Assembly: GCF_000350225.1 (NCBI RefSeq)
Contig: NW_005179249.1
Coordinates: 124,001 to 188,000 of the forward strand
Origin: Chondrus crispus
Lineage: Eukaryota > Rhodophyta > Florideophyceae > Gigartinales > Gigartinaceae
Length of the DNA stretch: 64,000 nucleotides
Direction of reading: 5' to 3'
A model generated the notes under the pieces. That model was given only the letters and a program-made list of their open reading frames with translations. It was not told the DNA's origin and did not search any database. A program made the position numbers and the translations under genes. Position 1 is the first letter of the stretch. Every line of letters begins with the position of its first letter. Positions 22,789-31,524 of this stretch are shown one piece after another.

Positions 22789-24822
22789 TTGGTCATCCTG
22801 GACTGGGACCGCCGCTGGGGGGAACGGCAGAGAAGGGCATGGACAGACCTGAAGAAGGTCTTGAGTGACCCAGAGTTTCTCACAGCACCAAGACGAGGCG
22901 CAAGCAAGAAGCTGATGACCGACGCCAGTGCGTACGGCCTCGGCGGTGTTCTGCTGCAGATGGGAAAAGACGAACGGTGGCATCCTGTGGCTTTTACGAG
23001 TAGAAAGCTCACTGAAGCCGAAAGGAAGTTTACAGTAACCGAGAAGGAGTGCCTTGCGGTTGTTCACAGTCTACGCAAATGGCGCTTCTACCTACATGGG
23101 GAGACGGACGTGGTCGTGGTAACGGATCATTGTTCGCTGAAGTTGCTCATGAGCCTCAAGGATCCACGGGGAAGATTGGCGAGGTGGATGGTGGACATTC
23201 AAGATTTCACCTTCACAGTCCAATATGCCCCAGGCGGGGAGCTTGTTGTGCCCGACACCCTAAGTAGGGACTCCGTCGAGAAGCCTCTTTGCGCGCGCTG
23301 TTACAAGATCATCGAGGAACGGCCACCCGAAGGGATAAGAACCGAGGCTATCTGCGAACTAGTAGACTTGTCAGGCTTCGGCGGTGGCCCTACCGCGGGA
23401 GAATTTCATGCAGCACAGCGTCATGAATTCGGGGACATCGAAGAGTTCGCACGCAAGAAGAGAGGCGCTGGATATTTCGTGGATGAAAAGGGGCTTCTGC
23501 GCCGTACTAGGGCGACACGGGAGCTCATTGTGGTACCGGAGGTGCTGGTGGATGCAGTGCTGGACGTGCTGCATGGATCAAAGCGCAGCGGGCACTACGG
23601 GGTGACGCGGACCACGGATCGACTTTGCCGTTCCTTTTGGTGGCCTGGTTCGATGCAGAATGTGGAAAAGCGATTGCGATGCTGCGTGGCATGCACCGCC
23701 ACAAAGGCTGCCCAGCCCGCAAAGCACGCTAAGATGGTAGTTTATCATCCGCAAAGGAGGTTCCAGCAAGTCGCAGTCGACGTCCAGTCCGTCACACCGA
23801 GAACTGCACCCGGGAGTGCAAAAATTTTAGTGATCGTGGATACTTTCACGCGCTTCGCTCGCGCGATTCCTATACCGGATGAACGTGCTGACACCGTCGC
23901 CAAGCGGATACTTGACGAATGGGTGTCAATTTTCGGTCCTATGGAGAGTCTTTTCTCAGATCGGGGGCCGAATTTCATCGAGACTGTAGTCAAGAAGATG
24001 GCGGAGCAACTCGGTGTGAGACGTGTGAAGACCTCACCTCTCCACCCACAAGCAAACGGCTGTGTGGAGAGGTGGAATAGGACTTTGATGCAGGACGTTG
24101 CCTGCTTCATGAGCGCCGGGAGCGAGGATTGGGATACGCACGTTGCCCTAGCATGCTTCCGGTACAATACAGGCGTGTGCGAGGCTACTGCTTTGACTCC
24201 ATATGAGGCAATGTTTGGCATCCCTGCGTTTATGTCTTGGGGTCCTGAGGAAGCCAGCCGCGTTCGAGGAGAGCCGTATGACCTGGGAAATCATCTCGAA
24301 GCACTACACGACAGATTGCTGTCACGCGGAATGAAGTCAAGGGAAGCCGCTGCGCAGGGATATGACAAAGACGTAAGGGACCTGGGATTTGTTGTCGGAG
24401 ACCCGGTTCTGGTGTGGTCTCCAGAACTCGCCAGCAAAGAAGGTAACAAAATCATCCGACCCTGGCTCGGACCGTACCGCGTTGACGAAGTCCTGTCTCC
24501 CGTGAGCTTCCTCCTGAAGTCAGAGTTGGGGAAGAAGGTCGCTCGCGTCCACCTGAACCGGATGCAGAAGATTGCTGCCGGCGCGACTCAGACCTGCGAT
24601 GCGAGGAATGGTGTGTTTCCGGATGGATTGAGACTACTCGAGCGCATGAAGGATTGGAAAGAATTTGTGGAGGCTCGAACTGGGAAGAGGCAAAGGCTGT
24701 TCAAGGTTCGTATCGCCGGCAGGAAGTCCCCAAGCTGGACAAAAGAGGAACACATACCAAACGTAATTGTGCAGATGTTTGATCGCAGGGAAAGAGAATC
24801 GCGGAGCAATCCCGGGGAATGA
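22789..24822 (+). CDS. Gypsy-1 RNase H, integrase and chromodomain-like tail
   Basis: Long open frame. RNase H: LMTDASAYGLGGVL, AFTSRKLTEAERKF, VTEKECLAVVHSL, VVVTDHCSLKLLM. Integrase: LHGSKRSGHYGVTRT with CCVACTATK (HHCC zinc), VAVDVQSV (first Asp), SLFSDRGPNF (second Asp), HPQANGCVERWNRTLM (Glu). A GPY-like module (RPWLGPYRVDEVLSPVSF) follows, then FKVRIAGRKSPSWTKEEHIP, which matches the core of a chromodomain (VKW.G...SWEPEENL). All integrase catalytic residues are present. Not a complete pol because of the upstream frameshift. Confidence 0.88.
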   Translation: MVILDWDRRWGERQRRAWTDLKKVLSDPEFLTAPRRGASKKLMTDASAYGLGGVLLQMGKDERWHPVAFTSRKLTEAERKFTVTEKECLAVVHSLRKWRFYLHGETDVVVVTDHCSLKLLMSLKDPRGRLARWMVDIQDFTFTVQYAPGGELVVPDTLSRDSVEKPLCARCYKIIEERPPEGIRTEAICELVDLSGFGGGPTAGEFHAAQRHEFGDIEEFARKKRGAGYFVDEKGLLRRTRATRELIVVPEVLVDAVLDVLHGSKRSGHYGVTRTTDRLCRSFWWPGSMQNVEKRLRCCVACTATKAAQPAKHAKMVVYHPQRRFQQVAVDVQSVTPRTAPGSAKILVIVDTFTRFARAIPIPDERADTVAKRILDEWVSIFGPMESLFSDRGPNFIETVVKKMAEQLGVRRVKTSPLHPQANGCVERWNRTLMQDVACFMSAGSEDWDTHVALACFRYNTGVCEATALTPYEAMFGIPAFMSWGPEEASRVRGEPYDLGNHLEALHDRLLSRGMKSREAAAQGYDKDVRDLGFVVGDPVLVWSPELASKEGNKIIRPWLGPYRVDEVLSPVSFLLKSELGKKVARVHLNRMQKIAAGATQTCDARNGVFPDGLRLLERMKDWKEFVEARTGKRQRLFKVRIAGRKSPSWTKEEHIPNVIVQMFDRRERESRSNPGE

Positions 24823-24828
24823 GCAGAG

Positions 24829-24847
24829 GCGAAGGAAAAGGGACGGA
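24829..24847 (+). promoter_or_regulatory. Gypsy-1 polypurine tract
   Basis: GCGAAGGAAAAGGGACGGA lies directly before the 3' LTR start TGTTGAGG and would prime plus-strand synthesis. Confidence 0.65.
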
Positions 24848-25269
24848 TGTTGAGGAATGACTTAGAAACACGTGGAGACGTGGATAAAGGGTCCATGAAC
24901 CGGAACTGAAGGACACGCGCGCTCCTGTAGGGAACCAAAAGCGCGGGGGATCCAGTTCCCGAAGGGAAAAGAAGACGGCACCAGATGGCAGGAGTCCGGG
25001 CGAGGGGAGCGCGGGGCTGTCGGTAAGGGAAGCAAAAGGAAAGGCAGCGAGGGATTAGTCATTTTTATGGGGCAAGAGAGGGAGAGAGACGACGAAGGGA
25101 GTAGGCAAGGGGGGGTCAGAGACAGCCGAGCCCCCTCGGGGAAGTAGTACTTAATAGCCAACCCTCGGAGATAGACAAGAGTGGGGGCAGAGGGAGCAAT
25201 AAAGGAAATTGAGGGAGGATTCCCATTCAACAGGTTGCTCAGTGCCAGGCGGTTGAGATAATCGCAACA
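24848..25269 (+). repeat. Gypsy-1 3' LTR
   Basis: 422 bp, TGTTGAGG...CGCAACA, followed by the target duplication GTAG. Confidence 0.93.
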
Positions 25270-27299
25270 GTAGGGTTCCTAATACTGACTTTGAATTCTG
25301 CAGCCATGCGTCTTAGAACGATAGCCTCTCGTACAGCAAACAAAGTAGCGATATATTACGCCTCGACAGTGGATTGTGCCACCACGTCTTGCTTCTTGCT
25401 GCGCCACGCGATAGCTCCACCCGTCGCTATGTAAACGTAACCACTTGTGCTCTTCCTTTCAAGCCTGTCTCCTGCAAAGTCGGAGTCGGTATATCCGAAT
25501 GGAGAACTGCTGTGCTCCTCTAAAGCCCAACGTCTCTCGTAGGTAATTCCTGACTCGCGTGTTTGATTCAAGTACCGTAGTACGTGTTTCGCCGCATTCC
25601 AATGGACCACTCGCGGGTCATGCATAAAGCGCGAGAGCATTGATACGGCAAATGCGATATATGGGCGGGTTATGTTTGCCAGGTGGAGTAACGCGCCAAC
25701 CAGCTCTCTTTATGGGACGTCCGTCGCCTTTGCCATCTCTCCGACTTCTGTAGACCTCATAGCGGGGTCGTCGCACGAGATACTGGTGTTAAGAGGGGTT
25801 GAAGCACCCTTACAGTGGCTCATCCCAAACTTAGTGAGCATCGCGTTGATCATAGGAACGCTGCTTATCTTCAGCGTCCCTAATTCTCGGTTGCGGTTGA
25901 TAACGATTCCCAGAAACTTGGTCACATCTGTTTCAGTCCGGATCTTGAATTTGCTGCCGATCGCGGCGGCAATTTCCTTGAGCTTCTGTATTTGTTTTCC
26001 CACCAGCAACATGTCATCGACGTAAACAAGTACGAATATGTTTCCCTTCCATTTACGACCATACGATAGTATGTACATGCTGACGTCGGCATCAGAGCGC
26101 TTAAAGCGTAAAGAATTCAGCATGGCATCCATAGTCTTGTGCCACGCTCTAGATGCTTGCTTGAGGCCGTAAAGGGCCTTCAGCAAACGGTACACATGGT
26201 GCGGATTCTTGACACTGCAAAACCCTTGAGGTTGTTCAATGTATATGGTCTCGACCAATTTTCCATTTAAGAACGCCGTCTTCACATCCAGCTGTAGCAT
26301 CTCCAGGTCTTCGTCTGTGGCGAATGCGAGCAGGCATCTCAATGAGGAGTATCTGGCTACTGGAGAGAATGTTTCCGTGTAGTCTACTCCATACTTCTGC
26401 TGGAAACCCCTCGCCACCAATCTGGTTTTCCTTCTTGTCAGATTATTTTCTGAATCCCGCTTGTTGTCGAAGGTCCACTTTGGCGTTAGTGGTCTCATGC
26501 CTTCAGGTAGCGGTACCAACTCCCAGGTTCCCATGTCGTTGAGTGAGTCCATCTCCTCGAGCATGGCATCTTTCCATTCTTCCATATGTGGACTTCCTAT
26601 GGCCTCATCATAGGAAAGGGGAACTGTGTCTTCCTCGTTCCCTAACCTAGTTACCAGGGCAATGCTTGAAGTTGGTGAAAACCTTTGGACAGGTTTTAAA
26701 ATACGACTTGAGCGCCGCATATTAGGGTAGTGCGTCAAGCTTTCAGTCGGTACTTCGCCGGGTGCAACTGGCGTGTCTGACTGTATTTCCGAGTCGATAT
26801 CTTCTCCGCTCTTGGAATCTGAGTGGTGTTCCGAATCGGAGTCATCCGCTAAGCTAGGGATTTCCTCGATTTCCTCGACTCCGGCGTGAGGTTGGTTTTC
26901 AAATAGATTCCCATTATCTCCCTCGAAAAAGGATACGTCACGCGACACCACTATCTTGCCTTCTTCAGGAAAATATACCTTGTAGCTGTTTCCATTCGCA
27001 TACCCGACCAGAACGCCTTTCTTAGACCTAGGACCGAATTTTCCTCGACGCCTTGCCTTAGGGATGTGCACGTAGGCAGTACATCCAAACACCATTAGGT
27101 GCGTCAGGTCCGGCTTTCGGCCAGTGATGACCTCGAATGGTGTCTTACTGAAATCACAGCACACACTGTTGTACATTCTGTTCCGAAGGTAATTAGCCGT
27201 ATTAACGGCTTCAGCCCACAGCTTTTGGTAGTTTTTGACCTCATTCATACCAAGCATCATGCTCCTCGATACTGGCGGCCAGTTTCCCTGTATTTTCAA
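25270..27299 (-). pseudogene. Copia-3 integrase tail, reverse transcriptase and start of RNase H
   Basis: Minus strand. 27299 to about 27000: KLWAEAVNTANYLRNRMYN and HLMVFGCTAYVHIPKARR (end of integrase). Acidic linker. RT: MGTWELVPLPEGMRPL, RLVARGFQQKYGVDY, LQLDVKTAFLNGKL, LLKALYGLKQASRAWH, VLVYVDDMLLVG (YVDD). An in-frame TAA near 25710-25715 follows MAKATDVP, after which the same frame reads LVGALLHLANITRPYIAFAVSML. RNase H start: GYTDSDFAGDRLERKS, VAQSTVEA, stop at 25356, then YIATLFAVREAIVLRRM to the Gypsy-1 boundary. Integrase catalytic core is missing. Confidence 0.88.
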
Positions 27300-28610
27300 A
27301 TGGTTTCACGTCCGGGTTGAACTTGACCTCGTACAGCCCATCCTCGACTTCATAAGCCTTGAGAAATACTCGACTCTGGCCCTTCCTCGTGACCAGGCAG
27401 ACTCCCCTCTGACTGCTATCCGTGTCAAATGACACCCTAAAGCCAGCCTTTCTGGGTTTGCTCACCGCAATTAGGTTACACATTAGGGATGGCACATGTA
27501 GTACGTTAGAGAATTTGACCCTCAACACCTGTCGGCCGAACTTAACTTGGCCAAGAACGTTTCCTGTCCCAGTGGTTTCTGTCCGGTTTCCATTCCCGAC
27601 AGCTACTGTGTCGGTATTTTGTTTGACTTTGTCGAAGAGGCGGGCTTGGTTGCACATATGTGAGGTTGCCCCGAGTCCACGAGCCACTTGTCCTTAAGGT
27701 TGTCAGTTTTAGTGTTCAGTGACACCTCCGAGTTCGACTCCAAGTTCTTCGCCACGAAGGTAACGTACCCTGTGCCTGCATTCTGGTTCTCGCCGGACGA
27801 CAACGCGCCCCGGTCTCCAGCTTCAGGTTGATTATTTCCTCTCCAATTATTCCCTGACCTTCGGTTTCCCGAGTTGCCATTCTGTCCTTTGTAGTTAGGA
27901 CTATTGAGATTTTTGTAGCACTCATGCTTAAAATGCCCCTTCTTATTACACTGATGGCATAGGAGATTCTGATTTGACGTCGTACTGCGAGTAGTAGTCA
28001 GTGCGGTGGTAGGTATGTCACTTTTGCCATCATCACCATCTCCTTCCATTAATATCTGCCGAAGCATCAGCTTCGGTATTGCCTCCTTACGGGACGTTCC
28101 TGTGACCAGGATCACTTCCTTGGTGACCTGATAGTCAAGGGAGGGTCCCCGTAGAAGGGCACGAAGCTTTTCCCTCTCCGAAACCTGGTGGCCAACCGAT
28201 AGTAGCTTACCCTCAGCTTCAGATAGCCTGCTGACGTAGTCCATCAGCTTCTCCCCCGGCTTCATATGAAGTGATTGGTACTTAGATAAGTACACGTCAA
28301 TCGATGCTTCAGAAACTGTCTTGAACATCTCTTGAAGGGTTTTCTATACTTCAACCGGGTCATCCAGTTCCCAAACGGTGGGCTGGATCGAATCTCCAAA
28401 GGCGAGCACTAAACAAGACAGCGCTTTCTCGCGCCTCAAGTCGTACTTGATGGCGTCCGTTGTGGTTTGTGCGTTCTCCTTGCCACACACGATTTGACAG
28501 GGGCCTCTACCGCGTAACACGAACTCCAAAGTCTTCGACCATCCAAAGTAGTTCTTCTCGTTCAGCTTCTCGATCTTGACCGTTGGAGTGCCTGCGTCAT
28601 CGCTCTCCAT
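27300..28610 (-). pseudogene. Copia-3 gag and protease
   Basis: gag begins MESDDAGTPTVKIEKLNEKN at 28610 and includes YFGWSKTLEFVLRGRG, the usual Copia gag start. A stop near 28344 breaks it. The second part (27603-28328) has KYQSLHMKPGEKLMDYVSRL and the zinc knuckle CHQCNKKGHFKHECYKN (CX2CX4HX4C). The protease D-S-G is split by a frameshift near 27680 (KWLVDSG, then ATSHMCNQARLF). The frame 27241-27687 continues with VLHVPSLMCNLIAVSK and ends near 27241 at the integrase deletion. Confidence 0.85.
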
Positions 28611-28648
28611 GGCAATAGCAGCACTTTTGGGTTGGCCTTCGTAGTGCT

Positions 28649-28661
28649 GGGCCCTATAACC
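28649..28661 (-). promoter_or_regulatory. Copia-3 primer-binding site (half initiator tRNA-Met type)
   Basis: Minus strand GGTTATAGGGCCC directly next to the 5' LTR. Same as the Copia-2 site apart from one inserted A. Confidence 0.7.
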
Positions 28662-28974
28662 TGTCGCGCGCAGGTTATGGTTGAGGCCGACTCCCGTTTA
28701 CTCCTTGCGTGTTGGGTACCTGGACTCTCGTATTGGTTCCAGACCAGCTGCATAAGTACAGCCTCTGGAAGCTACTCTTCCAGGCAGGTGAAATGCATTC
28801 CCTATCATATGTCTATCCTAAATACATTACCACATTACTATGTGCATTTGGACAGGACCGATGATGGGCATGCAGACTGGCATTGTACATTGATTCAGAC
28901 CTTGCTGACCCCCAGTGATACTGTGTACACTAAGCCAGTCTCACTGACCAGGAAGTTGGGGTCGCACTTCAACA
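28662..28974 (-). repeat. Copia-3 5' LTR
   Basis: Plus-strand ends TGTCGCGCGC...CTTCAACA; 313 bp; CACTT at 28975-28979. Confidence 0.93.
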
Positions 28975-28979
28975 CACTT

Positions 28980-29580
28980 AAAATGGGAGCACAAAACTTG
29001 TTTGGCAGACCTATTAAAGGATTCATTGCATGGCGAACGTTTAAGCGCGAGGATTTACTGGAGTCAAGACAGCGCTTTTATTCGTTAGCGAGGTACAGGC
29101 AACCTCTCAATAACCTTCAACCCTTGGCGGACGTCATCGCAGACCTTTCAACAGACCTTTTGCAGTACGCGGACAATCTTGCGAAATATGATTGTCAAAA
29201 AATAGCTAAACGGCGAAGAAGGAGAAGAATTGAGTTCTTTAGCGCTGGCGATGGAAAGCGGTTACGTCTGGATACTACTGGCCACGAACAAACTCAGCCA
29301 ATTCTAGAGGTAGCGCAGTACTGTGCACTTTGTGGTACCAAGAAAAAGGGATGGAGAGGACATAAGTCTACATTGAAATGCTCCCTGTGCAACGTTTATG
29401 TTTGCCCCGCATTTACACGGGGCTGTGGCGGAGTTGCTGGTATATTTGGCACTCAACGGCAGCTTTAGGGGCCCGTGGTGTTCTGGCTCCGGTTGGAAAA
29501 TCGGGGAGAAGTATATGTGAGCAATTTCTTGGCATTGGTTCTGTTGAAGAAGTACAGCCTTCTGCGTGTGAAAGATAGAC
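28980..29580 (+). pseudogene. Transposase copy B, part 3: C-terminal region with cysteine-rich tail
   Basis: Open frame to 29468 with GFIAWRTFKREDLLESRQRF, a basic stretch (KRRRRRRIEFF) and YCALCGTKKKGWRG..., KCSLCNVYVCPAFTRGCG. The spaced Cys pairs correspond to the tail of copy A (YCVLC, WCQTC, CSVCW) and to the cysteine-rich domain that ends piggyBac transposases. It is separated from part 2 by Copia-2, a 14-bp scrap (18864-18877) and Copia-3. The shifted frame just after 29440 reads CWYIWHSTAALG, so the true end is probably broken as well. Confidence 0.55.
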
Positions 29581-30132
29581 CGAGTTGGGAAGTAGTCGTC
29601 GGCGACGGCGTTCCCTAGCCAGACATGAATCTGCGGTCGAAGAAACGAACGGATTGGCGACGGAAAGTTCGACAAAGATGGAGTAGAGCTCAGTTCTGAT
29701 GATGACGCGGACACTTGCAGTGAAGTATTAATTTTAGTAAAAACCTATGTGCTTTAAAGTCCACAAAAGTGGACCTTACTAGACTGGACAGCAGTTGCGA
29801 GCAGGCATATGGACCCGACTTCACCGTCACCGTCCGCCTTAACGGGTACACTTCGAGCGGTGAATTGCACATGGTTGGAAAGCGAGAGTCGCATTCCCCC
29901 GGTATACCAAGATTCAGATCGCACAACCAGCAGAAAGCACCTGTTTACCACCCTACAATTTTGGGTTCACTTGAGTGAATCTTACAACCTCAGATTAGGG
30001 ATATAGTCGATTGCCCGTATCTAACATGATATGTACAGCACCTATTTCCTCAATTCAGCAGAATTGAGCTTGATTGCGTCATGCAATCTGGAATGCATTC
30101 AGGACGCATCCGAACATGCAATGCAGTGTAGG
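29581..30132. other. No supported gene; one small hairpin
   Basis: A hairpin GTCCAC-AAAA-GTGGAC lies at about 29759-29774, a few bases after TTTAAAG. Nothing else is recognisable; probably the decayed end of copy B. Confidence 0.4.
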
Positions 30133-30315
30133 CACAATTCTCGCAAGCAACTCTAACAGAATAAACACAACAACATCATCCGCCTTTTCAGCCCTGACCA
30201 TCTTCTGACACTTGATGCGTACTGCAAAGAGGGGCAACTACTTTGTGCACGAAGAGGGTGGTTATCATGTGAGACACATGTCCAGGTGTCAGTGTTCCCA
30301 TGGCAGGGAGCAGCA
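30133..30315 (-). repeat. Interspersed repeat, copy 1 (Copia LTR start?)
   Basis: About 180 bp closely similar to 59653-59835 in the same orientation, e.g. ACACTTGATGCGTACTGCAA in both. The minus strand includes TGTTAGAGTTGCTTGCGAG, which looks like the first bases of a Copia LTR. Confidence 0.7.
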
Positions 30316-30891
30316 TCTGACATGTAGGTAAAAAACTGAAGAGATACCATAACAACCTCCTGTATGAAAATGGATGGAGCACTTTACTCTGCTGAGATAC
30401 GATACTCTCCGCATTGATTTGACCCCATGGTGAACTTATTTCTAACACGTACATGAACATCGGAGTACTCGTGGATCTGAGTACTTCAAGAAGAAGTTGC
30501 CGTAAAAGGCACCGATATTCCGCAGAAAGGCAGCAGCCGTAGTTTTCTGATAACCTTAGAGTGCATGGGTGAAGTTTTGGTATGGAAACAAGACGTTTTT
30601 GTTTGAATATGCATTGATACTTCTTCTCATTGCTTTTACTTTAAACTAAAACGGGGTACATCGCGATGCCCACACACACAGCCAACTAAGGATACCCTTC
30701 GCGGGTAATTCTACGAGCAACTACACTTCATGAAATGGACTTGAAATTGTTTTTGCGATGTATTGGCATTGAGACTGAAACAGCTGTCGTCGACTTTCAG
30801 ACTAACAAAGACTTTGATAATCCAATTGTGGCCCATTGAGTCCATTCTAACAACTGCACTCCAGGTGGTGCGGGTAGCTCAGCGAGCATTC

Positions 30892-31176
30892 CTAATGATG
30901 ATTGCAGCACCACCATCCCTTGTAATACGGATGGTGTTCATAGTAAAAGCAACGAGAGACACTGTAATAGGAGGGATACTTAGCGCATAGATGTATAGCT
31001 TTGCTCTTGCTTGGGCCGCAATGGCAAATGGCATGATTTCGTTCTGTAACTTCCATGTCCTCCGCTGCATCTCGCTGAATGGAGATGTCTTTCTCGACGC
31101 GCTTGTCATTCACTGCAAAGGTGACTGTGACCAGGGCCAAGAGGGCCAAGAGAAAACATGTGCGGCGATGATACAT
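30892..31176 (-). CDS. Small secreted cysteine-rich peptide
   Basis: 94 residues from the ATG at 31174-31176; the upstream part of the long open frame (to 31524) is probably 5' UTR and promoter. The start has a classic signal peptide: a short basic N-end (MYHRRT), a hydrophobic core (LLALLALVTVTFA) and a probable cleavage after TFA. The mature part is acidic/basic (KRVEKDISIQRDAAEDMEV), then a Cys-rich end with six Cys: CHC, about 10 residues, C, 11 residues, C, 13 residues, CC (WWCCNHH). That suggests three disulfides. A TATA box lies about 115 bp upstream. No family is recognised. Likely extracellular; function unknown. It is the only ORF here with gene-like signals that is not transposon-related. 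Confidence 0.62.
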   Translation of the reverse strand: MYHRRTCFLLALLALVTVTFAVNDKRVEKDISIQRDAAEDMEVTERNHAICHCGPSKSKAIHLCAKYPSYYSVSRCFYYEHHPYYKGWWCCNHH

Positions 31177-31287
31177 GTTGGAGAGGTAGACCTGCTTTTT
31201 CGGATGATTTGACGGTTTTCGTTTTGGATTGGAGAAAGGCTTGTGGTGCGAGGGGTGTTGAAGGACAAAGTAACTGGTTCGGGCATG

Positions 31288-31296
31288 TTTTATATA
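31288..31296 (-). promoter_or_regulatory. TATA box of the cysteine-rich peptide gene
   Basis: Minus strand CTATATAAAA, about 115 bp before the ATG, which leaves room for a start site near 31260 and an 80-90 nt leader. Confidence 0.5.
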
Positions 31297-31524
31297 GACG
31301 CAGAGCTGTCCATGATGTTCAGGGATGAGATGATTCCAGCTCGTTGTGGTGGGTATTGTTGACTTCAGAGATGACCAATCATTGTATTTCTGATATCGGT
31401 TGTCCAGGGCCTCATCCGAAATGACACCGGATATTGTACAGATGCTACCCAAATTCAAAGAAAATAAAAGTGTGTCAGTTGAGGCCTCTGTAAAAGCCAG
31501 GAGCAGGCGAGGACCATGATCCAA

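Larger units (their letters stand above)
19450..25269 (+). mobile_element. Gypsy-1: Ty3/gypsy retrotransposon, chromovirus-like, nested in Copia-3
   Basis: 422-bp LTRs 19450-19871 and 24848-25269 with ends TGTTG/CAACA (first copy TGCTG). A 4-bp duplication GTAG is present at 19446-19449 and 25270-25273. Removing the element and one GTAG restores an exact RNase H reading (IRNPT / VLHADNQG) on the minus strand. Plus-strand order: gag, protease, RT, RNase H, integrase, chromodomain-like tail. I count six differences between the LTRs (about 1.4%). The coding region has two in-frame TAG codons and frameshifts. Confidence 0.94.
18883..28974 (-). mobile_element. Copia-3: LTR retrotransposon interrupted by Gypsy-1
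   Basis: 313-bp LTRs at both ends (18883-19195, 28662-28974), nearly identical, with perfect duplications CACTT at 18878-18882 and 28975-28979. Minus-strand coding: gag, protease, truncated integrase, RT, RNase H. Without Gypsy-1 the element is about 4.3 kb. The integrase zinc and catalytic core are absent, so it could only move in trans. RNase H is split by Gypsy-1. It inserted next to Copia-2 within transposase copy B. Confidence 0.93.

Noticed and set aside
24588-24938. Minus ORFs at both Gypsy-1 LTRs (also 19464-19832, 24862-25230)
   Set aside because: Identical because they lie in the two LTR copies; not genes.
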